From Mucilaginibacter frigoritolerans (GTDB lineage Bacteria; Bacteroidota; Bacteroidia; Sphingobacteriales; Sphingobacteriaceae), in assembly GCF_007830615.1 (NCBI RefSeq), contig NZ_VLLI01000001.1, positions 544,247-608,246 of the forward strand: DNA of 64,000 bases, given 5' to 3'. The notes beneath the pieces are model-generated. The model was given only the letters and a program-made list of their open reading frames with translations. It did not search any database and was not told where the DNA came from. The position numbers and the translations under genes were made by a program. This document shows positions 44,775 through 50,917 of the stretch, piece by piece. How positions within the stretch are numbered: position 1 is the first letter of the stretch; every line of letters starts with the position of its first letter.

Positions 44775-45386
44775 ATGAAAACTACACTCTTAACTATATT
44801 CACTGCCCTTGTTTTAACCGCAGGAATAGCAAATTTAACCTATGCAGCAGCACCTCTAATTAATCAAAATGTAACTGTTTTAACAGGCATCAGTGCCATC
44901 AACAAAATTGAAGTCCATGGAAATGTAGAATTATATATTTCTGATGGTACTGCTGATGAAGTAAAAGTTTATAATAAATATTACTCCGAAAGTGCCCTTG
45001 TTCAAAGCCGTAATGGTGTATTGAGTATATCATCATATAAAGCAGAAAAATTAGTGGTATGGGTTACCGCTTTTGATCTACGTTCAGTATCAGCATATGA
45101 CAATGCAGAAGTAAGATCATTCGGAAATATTTCAAAAATTGAATTTAATGTTGATCTTCATAACCATGCATCTGCTAAATTAAATTTAGATGCTTTTACT
45201 GCTGATATAACTGTAAACGATGAAGCCAAAGCTAATTTAAGTGGTAACGTAAATGATTATACTTTAAAGTATAATCATTTAGAAAATATTGATCAAAAGA
45301 ACTTTGCTGCACAACATGAATCACAAACAGCAACAACAATTACAATAGTTAAAAAAGCTGCTATTGATGATTTTGCCGATTTATAA
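44775..45386 (+). CDS. Secreted GIN-domain (DUF2807-like) protein, paralogue 3
   Basis: 203 residues with the signal peptide MKTTLLTIFTALVLTAGIA. The beta-helix body (ISAINKIEVHGNVELYISDG to KIEFNVDLHNHASAKLNLD) is shared with paralogues 1 and 2. After about residue 165 the sequence departs (YTLKYNHLENIDQKNFAAQHESQTATTITIVKKAAIDDFADL), so the C-terminus is unique to this copy. It has the same control region as its paralogues and its own terminator at 45400-45428. The role is unknown. Confidence 0.8.
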   Translation: MKTTLLTIFTALVLTAGIANLTYAAAPLINQNVTVLTGISAINKIEVHGNVELYISDGTADEVKVYNKYYSESALVQSRNGVLSISSYKAEKLVVWVTAFDLRSVSAYDNAEVRSFGNISKIEFNVDLHNHASAKLNLDAFTADITVNDEAKANLSGNVNDYTLKYNHLENIDQKNFAAQHESQTATTITIVKKAAIDDFADL

Positions 45387-45399
45387 TGCAAATATTATT

Positions 45400-45430
45400 A
45401 AAAGCTAATAGCAATGTGTTAGCTTTTTTT
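45400..45430 (+). terminator. Terminator of GIN gene 3
   Basis: AAAAGCTAA (45400-45408) pairs with TTAGCTTTT (45419-45427), with a T run. Confidence 0.85.
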
Positions 45431-45438
45431 ATTTTTGA

Positions 45439-45465
45439 TGTAACTTAACTTATTCACTAATAGTC
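45439..45465 (+). promoter_or_regulatory. Possible ECF-like promoter of the GIN lipoprotein
   Basis: TGTAACTTAA followed by ATAGTC, similar to the element before the MacB-like permease at 19799. There is no CGTC and no direct repeats as in GIN genes 1-3. Confidence 0.35.
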
Positions 45466-45479
45466 AAACAAATAAAAAA

Positions 45480-46199
45480 ATGAAACGGATACATTTAATA
45501 ATAGGAATGCTCTTTGCCGGTGTGCTGATCAGTAGTTTATCTGCATGTATGTTTAATTGTGTACATGGTTCAGGTAAACAGGCATCTGAAACCCGTAAGG
45601 TAGCTGATTTTAGTAAACTTAGCATATCGGGTGGGTTTAAGGTTGTTTTAAAACAGGATAGCTCAAATACCTTAAATATTACTGCCGATGATAACCTGTT
45701 AAAATATATTAAGACAGAAATTACCGGTAGCAGATTAAAGATTTATACCAAAAAAAATATTTGCAACTCTGGTGAAATGACCATTTTAATAGGAGTGAAA
45801 AACCTGGAAGAAATAAAAGGCTCCGGAGCTGTTGAACTGGAATCTGATGGTAAGATTAAAACACAGGACCTGCGTTTTAAATTATCGGGTGCTACTAAAA
45901 TAACCATGGATCTAACTGCTGCCAATGTTAATGCTTCCGGCAGTGGCGCTACTGAGTTCAATTTAAAGGGCCAGGCATCTTCTCTGAATGTTGACTTGAG
46001 TGGCAGCGGGAAAGTTTACGCGTTAGATTTTGTTGTTGGCGACTGTACCATATCTTCATCCGGTGTTGGAGAATCAGAAGTAAATGTTTTAAAAACATTA
46101 GCGATTCACTCAAGCGGAGCATCCAACGTAAAGTATAAAGGGAATCCTTCTATCACTAACGATAAATCCGGTGCCTCATCTGTTGAGAAAATCAATTAA
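45480..46199 (+). CDS. GIN-domain (DUF2807) lipoprotein
   Basis: 239 residues; lipoprotein signal with Cys 23 (LSACMFNC). The body, GSGKQASETRKVADFSKLSISGGFKVVLKQDSSNTLNITADDNLLKYIKTEITGS, is the canonical DUF2807 start. It continues with regular 'SGSG' strands (EIKGSGAVELE, VNASGSGATEF, LSGSGKVYAL), as in the right-handed beta-helix. It is a more typical DUF2807 member than the three nearby paralogues and lies directly downstream of paralogue 3, with its own spacer. The function is unknown; probably surface or periplasmic. Confidence 0.88.
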   Translation: MKRIHLIIGMLFAGVLISSLSACMFNCVHGSGKQASETRKVADFSKLSISGGFKVVLKQDSSNTLNITADDNLLKYIKTEITGSRLKIYTKKNICNSGEMTILIGVKNLEEIKGSGAVELESDGKIKTQDLRFKLSGATKITMDLTAANVNASGSGATEFNLKGQASSLNVDLSGSGKVYALDFVVGDCTISSSGVGESEVNVLKTLAIHSSGASNVKYKGNPSITNDKSGASSVEKIN

Positions 46200-46323
46200 T
46201 AAATAATTTTTTAGATATAATAGTTAAGCCGTTTTGAAAAAAGTGGCTTTTTTGCGTTGTAATCTTTTGTATCTCAATTATAATTTATAAATTATTGTCG
46301 TTTTACTCAACCGGTACTTTATC

Positions 46324-47286
46324 ATGAAACAAATAGGAAAGTGGATAGCTATTGTAATCCTTTCATTAATTGTGTTAATAACTATTGGCGTTTCTTATAT
46401 TGTTTTAGCGTTGCCTGATGTCGGTAAGCCTGAAGACATTCATGTGTCTTTAACACCCCAAAGAATTGCACGGGGTGAGTATCTGGCTAATCATGTTGCT
46501 TTATGTACAGATTGCCATTCGCAACGGGATTGGTCGAAATTTGCAGGACCGGTAACCAATGGTTTGATAGGAGAGGGGGGTGAAGTTTTTGATGAAAAAG
46601 TCGGTTTTCCGGGTGATGTAAGTGTACCCAATATTACTCCTTATAATTTAAAAAGCTGGACAGATGGAGAAATTTTCCGTGCTATAACAGCAGGAGTCCG
46701 TAAAAATGGCTCAGCTATATTCCCCCTAATGCCATGGCCATATTATTCAAAAATGAACAGGGAAGATGTGTACTCCATTATTGCTTATTTACGTACTTTA
46801 AAAAGTATTAAAACAAGCTATCCTAAAGCAAAACTTAATTTCCCACTTAATATACTGGTATATACCATGCCTCAAAAAGCTGAGTTGAGAGAGTTGCCTG
46901 CAAAATCAGATACTTTAAAATATGGAGAATATCTGACCCGTTCCGCTGCTTGTATGGAATGCCATTCGCAGGATAATAATGGAAAAATAATTCCCGGGCT
47001 TGAGTTTGCTGGTGGGCATGAATACATGGTAAATGGCAAAATTATAAAATCAGCAAACATCACCCCTGATAAAAATACAGGCATCGGTAATTGGACAAGA
47101 GAGGTTTTTGTTGCCAGGTTTAAGACTTTCAATAACCCATCAAAAGCTCCAGGCATAAATGCTTCAAACGCTCAAACCATTATGCCCTGGTACGATTACG
47201 GTGGAATGAGTGAAAGTGATCTTAAGTCTATTTACACTTACCTGCGAACCATAAAGCCGGTTAATAATAAAGTAGTAAACAAGTAA
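46324..47286 (+). CDS. Membrane-anchored diheme cytochrome c
   Basis: 320 residues with an N-terminal membrane anchor (about 6-30) and two class I haem motifs, CTDCH (61-65) and CMECH (210-214), each opening a cytochrome domain of about 120-150 residues with a later Met candidate (LMPWPYY; IMPWYDY). The layout resembles the diheme or gluconate-dehydrogenase-type cytochromes that feed electrons to oxidases. The partner enzyme is not encoded nearby. The transposon inserted 44 bases after its stop. Confidence 0.88.
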   Translation: MKQIGKWIAIVILSLIVLITIGVSYIVLALPDVGKPEDIHVSLTPQRIARGEYLANHVALCTDCHSQRDWSKFAGPVTNGLIGEGGEVFDEKVGFPGDVSVPNITPYNLKSWTDGEIFRAITAGVRKNGSAIFPLMPWPYYSKMNREDVYSIIAYLRTLKSIKTSYPKAKLNFPLNILVYTMPQKAELRELPAKSDTLKYGEYLTRSAACMECHSQDNNGKIIPGLEFAGGHEYMVNGKIIKSANITPDKNTGIGNWTREVFVARFKTFNNPSKAPGINASNAQTIMPWYDYGGMSESDLKSIYTYLRTIKPVNNKVVNK

Positions 47287-47322
47287 ATAATTATAGATTA
47301 AAGGGAATTACCGATAACTTTC

Positions 47323-47330
47323 TATCTTTC
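47323..47330. repeat. Left target-site duplication of the transposon
   Basis: TATCTTTC immediately before the left terminal repeat; the same eight bases follow the right end at 50800-50807. The exact duplication shows that the element arrived as a unit. Confidence 0.93.
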
Positions 47331-47356
47331 GGTAGTGTCTCAGTTTGAATTTATTT
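47331..47356. repeat. Left terminal inverted repeat
   Basis: 26 bases, an exact complement of 50774-50799; the next base differs. It ends one base before the internal 16-bp repeat. Confidence 0.95.
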
Positions 47357-47357
47357 T

Positions 47358-47390
47358 ATTTTTATGCTTGACAACTTATAATTAGTTTTG
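47358..47390 (+). promoter_or_regulatory. Promoter region at the left transposon end
   Basis: The 16-bp repeat ATTTTTATGCTTGACA (47358-47373) supplies TTGACA; TAGTTTTG (47383-47390) is an exact TAnnTTTG box ending four bases before the ATG at 47395. TTG and the -7 box are closer than usual, so the exact start is unsure. Transcripts would be nearly leaderless. Confidence 0.45.
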
Positions 47391-47394
47391 TCTT

Positions 47395-47610
47395 ATGGCA
47401 AAAAAGGATATAAACCAGTTGGCAAAATTTATTACAGATGCAGCAACAGGTGAAACCGAAGATATAAATAAAGAAAAGAAATCTAATGAGCCAGTAAAAG
47501 GCAGATTGGGTGGCCTCGTTGGTGGGAAAGCACGGGCAAATAGTCTGACTGCTGAACAACGTTCAGAAATAGCTAAAAAAGCAGCTGAAAAAAGGTGGAG
47601 AAAAGATTAA
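47395..47610 (+). CDS. Small basic GGKAR-type protein, transposon passenger
   Basis: 71 residues. After an acidic-basic N-terminus (MAKKDINQLAKFITDAATGET), it has a conserved-looking core GRLGGLVGGKARANSLTAEQRSEIAKKAAEKRW near residues 37-68. Similar 'GGKARA..LT.EQR.EIAKKAA..RW' tails occur in many short bacterial and mobile-element proteins, but I know no assigned function. The charge pattern would allow nucleic-acid binding. The gene begins right inside the left end and converges on the P63C-like gene, with their ends overlapping by four bases (47607-47610). Confidence 0.75.
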   Translation: MAKKDINQLAKFITDAATGETEDINKEKKSNEPVKGRLGGLVGGKARANSLTAEQRSEIAKKAAEKRWRKD

Positions 47611-48206
47611 ATATATTCTTTAAATAGTTCAGGTTGAAAATGAGTTCCGAATAGTTCGCTATGTTTCATCCTAAACTCATAATAATTTTTGCTCTTATTC
47701 ATTAAACCAACTGCATCTTCTATAAAACCAGCTAATTTCATAATGCCTTCATGGTTTAATAATTTATAATGCTTGGTTCTTCTCCTCATAGAATGCTTGA
47801 CGAATTTATTTTTAACCCCGACGTAATTTAAGAACCCTTTACCAAATCTGTCGTAAATACATTGGTTAATGGTATCCGGTGCAACCTTAGGTTTACTGAA
47901 CCTACGTGTAATTTCCTCTGACCAACCCATTAACTTATTAAACGTTGGTATGTACTCGCGATACTGAGGGTCATAGTCATATTCATTTTCAGCGATAAAT
48001 TTTTTATATGCTTCTTGTTCTTCTTCAATAGAAGTATGTCCGCCACCGGTCAGTTCAATACGCTCTTTTCTGAAAAAAGCCTTTTTTGCTAAAGCTCTTT
48101 CAGCTTTGTCATCGGCTTCTTTTTTAACAAATCCAAGAATAGCCTCTCTATCATCTAATTTGTTAAATAACTCCTGTTGTGCAGTTGTAGTAATTTTATT
48201 TTCCAT
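47607..48206 (-). CDS. P63C-like protein, transposon passenger
   Basis: 199 residues from the ATG at 48206. The C-terminal half, IPTFNKLMGW then INQCIYDRFGKGFLNYVGVKNK, RRRTKHYKLLNHEGIMKLAGFIEDAVGLMNKSKNYYEF, matches the pattern of the phage-associated P63C domain (YxRLxxGVLxEL ... KHxxLTxxxGxxxLxxHL). The N-terminal part is charged and helical. The ATG shares one base with the stop of the upstream HTH-ImmA/IrrE gene (TGATG), so translation is coupled and the two products probably act together. No catalytic motif is known for P63C; the role is unknown. Confidence 0.65.
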   Translation of the reverse strand: MENKITTTAQQELFNKLDDREAILGFVKKEADDKAERALAKKAFFRKERIELTGGGHTSIEEEQEAYKKFIAENEYDYDPQYREYIPTFNKLMGWSEEITRRFSKPKVAPDTINQCIYDRFGKGFLNYVGVKNKFVKHSMRRRTKHYKLLNHEGIMKLAGFIEDAVGLMNKSKNYYEFRMKHSELFGTHFQPELFKEYI

Positions 48207-49417
48207 CAATTGTATAAATTATATTCACTCCTAAGAAATTTAACATGTTCTGAAATTAACTTCCCATCTTTCCACGGATTTTCTATTTTACTAACCATGT
48301 CTTTAAAAGATAAGGGATTATTCTTTTGTGCCCTTGCCCAGGCCTTTCTATCATCCCCCTTGTCAAAAGCGTTGAATGTGTATATTAAGCTGGCATGAAC
48401 TTGATTTTGTTCAGCATATCCTTTAACAAAAGCAGTATCATTTAAATAAGGCCTTACTTGTTTTAATTTATCGGTAGAAAATAAATATTCGCGTGAAAAA
48501 TCATTAGCCTCTTTTTCTTTTTCATCAAGCGAAAAATCGTGTGTTTCCCCGTCCGAAATGTGAGCGTGTTTTAAATCATCCAGGTCAAACAGAACATGAG
48601 ATAATTCATGACACAACCCAAAGAAAATTGTGGCGTAAAAGCCTTTGTAATCGGTTAGCACAACACAGGGCTTTCCATTGACTTTCATCGTAGCACCTCT
48701 TAAATGAAGGTTCTCAAACGGAGATTGATATATAACAGTTACACCAAGTTTATATAAGTCCCTTATTATACATAGAAGACCTTTATCCACATCCGTAGTC
48801 TGCCATCTTATTTCAGGAAAATATTTTATGAGGCCATCTCTATCATAATCATTGGGATTATCAATTTCTTCAAACACCTCTTTTGCTTCGTTGACCCAAA
48901 AGGCACGAGTATAAGTGTTTTTGGGTTTAATTAAACCCGCACTGAAAGCAATCTCATTTGGAGGTAATCGATATTCAAATATGGTTTTTAGACCATATCT
49001 GCCAACTATTTTTTCTTCTATATGCTTATAGTCGGTGATACTTTGTATAAATCCAGCCTTTCGTAATGTAACCAAATCAAAATTTGAGTTGATAAAATCT
49101 ATTTTATTTTGAGGATACGAACTGGTATTTTCGGGGAAATTAATTTCTAACTGATTTAAATAAAGACTGAAAACTCTTTCTTTGGATATCTTTAAAAAAC
49201 TCGCAAGCTTAGGGAAATTGGTATAATCCACCCTTTTGTTGGTTGCGGTTAAAATGCCCTGCAACGCTCTATACTCTATCTCTAAAATTTCTAAAGCATT
49301 TGTAGGAGTAATATTCAATTCGCTTATTCTTTTCTCAAAAAGATCAGTCAGTGTTTCGGCTGATTGTAATCTGCTTATTATCTCATTAGCAAAATCATGA
49401 TCGTTTCCACTTAGCAT
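48206..49417 (-). CDS. HTH-ImmA/IrrE-family metallopeptidase, transposon passenger
   Basis: 403 residues. Residues about 20-95 form an XRE-like helix-turn-helix region (ALEILEIEYRALQGILTATN, LASFLKISKERVFSLYL). Residues about 200-350 form an ImmA/IrrE (DUF955) zinc peptidase with CHELSHVLFD (His 270, Glu 271, His 274) and a third-ligand region in EKEKEANDFSREYL. This fusion is used by phage and mobile-element regulators in which the peptidase cleaves a repressor, and by stress regulators. It has its own promoter, overlapped by a 16-bp palindrome likely bound by the HTH. The downstream P63C-like gene is coupled. Confidence 0.85.
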   Translation of the reverse strand: MLSGNDHDFANEIISRLQSAETLTDLFEKRISELNITPTNALEILEIEYRALQGILTATNKRVDYTNFPKLASFLKISKERVFSLYLNQLEINFPENTSSYPQNKIDFINSNFDLVTLRKAGFIQSITDYKHIEEKIVGRYGLKTIFEYRLPPNEIAFSAGLIKPKNTYTRAFWVNEAKEVFEEIDNPNDYDRDGLIKYFPEIRWQTTDVDKGLLCIIRDLYKLGVTVIYQSPFENLHLRGATMKVNGKPCVVLTDYKGFYATIFFGLCHELSHVLFDLDDLKHAHISDGETHDFSLDEKEKEANDFSREYLFSTDKLKQVRPYLNDTAFVKGYAEQNQVHASLIYTFNAFDKGDDRKAWARAQKNNPLSFKDMVSKIENPWKDGKLISEHVKFLRSEYNLYN

Positions 49418-49426
49418 ATATCTTTT

Positions 49427-49442
49427 ATTGTAGTATTACAAT
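49427..49442. promoter_or_regulatory. Operator copy 1 (at the ImmA gene promoter)
   Basis: ATTGTAGTATTACAAT: six-base arms ATTGTA/TACAAT with four bases between. It lies between the minus-strand -7 box (49445-49452) and the ATG at 49417, covering the expected start of transcription. It differs from copy 2 (49493-49508) by one base. Confidence 0.7.
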
Positions 49443-49444
49443 AT

Positions 49445-49476
49445 CAAAAATACGGCTTTATACACACAACTGCAAA
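49445..49476 (-). promoter_or_regulatory. Promoter of the HTH-ImmA/IrrE - P63C-like operon
   Basis: On the minus strand TTTG (49476-49473), 20 bases, then TATTTTTG (49452-49445): both consensus boxes at standard Bacteroidota spacing. Operator copy 1 lies directly downstream. Confidence 0.7.
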
Positions 49477-49492
49477 TTAAATTCACAAAAAA

Positions 49493-49508
49493 ATTGTAGT
49501 TTTACAAT
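49493..49508. promoter_or_regulatory. Operator copy 2 (upstream of the transposase promoter)
   Basis: ATTGTAGTTTTACAAT, identical to copy 1 except for one central base, 66 bp away. It lies 26 bases upstream of the transposase TTGACA. Two matching sites in one divergent control region suggest one regulator acting on both promoters. Confidence 0.65.
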
Positions 49509-49524
49509 TAAAAATATTAAAATG

Positions 49525-49563
49525 ATTTTTATGCTTGACAGATGAAATAAATCATTATCTTTG
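49525..49563 (+). promoter_or_regulatory. Promoter of the transposase gene
   Basis: The 16-bp repeat ATTTTTATGCTTGACA (49525-49540) supplies the -33 TTG, followed after 18 bases by the exact -7 box TATCTTTG (49556-49563). The ATG comes three bases later, so the mRNA is probably leaderless. Confidence 0.65.
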
Positions 49564-49566
49564 TGT

Positions 49567-50400
49567 ATGAATAAGTTACCAATAGCCAAAAAAGTACAAA
49601 TCATCAACATGTTAGTTGAGGGTATGAGTTTACGTGCTGCTTCAAGAATAGCAGATGTAAGCATCAATACAGTTACAAAATTGTTGGTTGATACTGGTAA
49701 GGCTTGCCAAAATTTCCACGATGAAACTGTGCATGGCCTTAAATCCACCCGTATAGAGGCTGATGAAATTTGGAGCTTCGTTTACGCTAAACAAAAAAAT
49801 GTAGAAGATGCGATTGCACCAGTTGAGGGTGCGGGTGATGTTTGGACTTGGACTGCTATTGATGCTGATAGCAAAATGATTGTTTCTTACTTTGTTGGTA
49901 ACAGGGATGCTCAAACGGGATACGAATTTATGAAAGACGTTAAAAGCCGTTTAAATAATCGTGTACAATTAACGACAGATGGACATAAAGCCTATTTAAA
50001 CGCCGTGCCTGATGCGTTCGGCTCAAAGATTGATTATGCTATGCTTATAAAAATTTACGGTGAACCGGCGGGTACAAATCAAACAGAGCGCAAGTATAGC
50101 CCCGGTGATTGTACAGGTTTTGATAAGAAACGTATTATAGGCAAGCCCCTTGCTGAAAATGTATCAACATCTTATGTAGAAAGACAAAACTTAACCATGC
50201 GTATGCACATGCGTAGGTTCACCCGCTTAACAAATGCTTTTTCTAAGAAGATGGAAAACCATTGTCATGCTATCGCTTTACACTTTGTTTATTACAACTT
50301 CGCAAAAATCCATAAAACATTAAGGGTAACCCCCGCAATGGAAGCAGGATTGACTAAAGATGTAATGAGCATCGAAGATATTGTAAGGTTAGCAGATTAA
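49567..50400 (+). CDS. IS1-like DDE transposase (single reading frame)
   Basis: 277 residues from the ATG at 49567 (an in-frame TTG at 49561 lies within the -7 box). Residues 5-45 are a helix-turn-helix (VQIINMLVEGMSLRAASRIADVSINTVTKLL). The DDE triad is seen as EADEIWSFV (Asp 66), TTDGHKAY (Asp 138) and YVERQNLTMRMHMRRFTRLTNAFSKK (Glu 205 with the basic helix after it). This is the IS1-type order, without the programmed frameshift of classical IS1. It is flanked upstream by operator copy 2 and followed by a terminator at 50426-50450. Its reading frame is intact, so it may still be active. Confidence 0.87.
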   Translation: MNKLPIAKKVQIINMLVEGMSLRAASRIADVSINTVTKLLVDTGKACQNFHDETVHGLKSTRIEADEIWSFVYAKQKNVEDAIAPVEGAGDVWTWTAIDADSKMIVSYFVGNRDAQTGYEFMKDVKSRLNNRVQLTTDGHKAYLNAVPDAFGSKIDYAMLIKIYGEPAGTNQTERKYSPGDCTGFDKKRIIGKPLAENVSTSYVERQNLTMRMHMRRFTRLTNAFSKKMENHCHAIALHFVYYNFAKIHKTLRVTPAMEAGLTKDVMSIEDIVRLAD

Positions 50401-50425
50401 TTTACAGTAACTTATTCATACATTT

Positions 50426-50451
50426 AAGCCACCTAACAAGTGGCTTTTTTA
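50426..50451 (+). terminator. Terminator of the transposase gene
   Basis: AAGCCAC (50426-50432) and GTGGCTT (50440-50446) with a seven-base loop, followed by a T run. Confidence 0.88.
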
Positions 50452-50473
50452 TTAACCTAAAATCTTTTACAAT

Positions 50474-50779
50474 ATGGCTCACATTTATAGAAAAATTCAT
50501 TTTTTTGGAACTACTATCCGAGAAACAATTAAGGTATTATCTACAGATGAGGAATTATCTTTAGAGCCATTTGATAAATCGATTAAAGGTAAATCTACTT
50601 TAAAAAGGGCAAGACGTTCTACGTATTCACACGAAGATAAAACCAGGGTTGTAATGCGAATCATTGTGACCTTTATATTGTTAGCAATAAGCTTTTATTT
50701 ATTGATAGAAAAAAATGAGCAATCAAAAACTTTACCATGTTCAATTATTAGTGCAATAACAGGTTATTGGCTTAAATAA
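50474..50779 (+). CDS. Small membrane protein, transposon passenger
   Basis: 101 residues; a charged N-terminal part (IYRKIHFFGTTIRETIKVLSTDEELSLEPFDKSIKGK, then RRSTYSHEDK), one clear membrane helix at about 60-78 (VMRIIVTFILLAISFYLLI), and a short tail that may cross again (CSIISAITGYWL). I do not recognise a family. The last three codons and the stop lie in the right terminal repeat, so the gene belongs to the element. Confidence 0.6.
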   Translation: MAHIYRKIHFFGTTIRETIKVLSTDEELSLEPFDKSIKGKSTLKRARRSTYSHEDKTRVVMRIIVTFILLAISFYLLIEKNEQSKTLPCSIISAITGYWLK

Positions 50780-50799
50780 ATTCAAACTGAGACACTACC
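50774..50799. repeat. Right terminal inverted repeat
   Basis: Exact complement of 47331-47356, followed by the right copy of the 8-bp duplication. Confidence 0.95.
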
Positions 50800-50807
50800 T
50801 ATCTTTC
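50800..50807. repeat. Right target-site duplication
   Basis: TATCTTTC, identical to 47323-47330. Confidence 0.93.
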
Positions 50808-50836
50808 CGCCTTTTCAAACTTTAATACTTTTTTCA

Positions 50837-50844
50837 TACCTTTG
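50837..50844 (+). promoter_or_regulatory. Candidate -7 box of tig
   Basis: TACCTTTG, an exact TAnnTTTG, 37 bases beyond the transposon end and 73 bases before the tig ATG. The insertion left this box intact. Confidence 0.6.
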
Positions 50845-50917
50845 CCCCTCCAAAAGCAGGCGGTAATTTTATCCGCGCATCCTGCTAGTTTATTTAAGTT
50901 TAAATACCGGTAAAAAG

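Larger units (their letters stand above)
47331..50799 (+). mobile_element. Complete IS1-like transposon with passenger genes (3,469 bp)
   Basis: Perfect 26-bp terminal inverted repeats start GGTAGTGTCTCAGTTT (47331-47356; complement 50774-50799), flanked by the 8-bp duplication TATCTTTC. Inside are a DDE transposase (49567-50400) and four passengers: a 71-residue basic protein, a P63C-like protein coupled to an HTH-ImmA/IrrE peptidase, and a 101-residue membrane protein whose stop codon lies within the right repeat. The GG-start ends and 8-bp duplication fit the IS1 family. A 16-bp string ATTTTTATGCTTGACA occurs both at 47358-47373 and at 49525-49540, before the first passenger and before the transposase. 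Confidence 0.93.
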
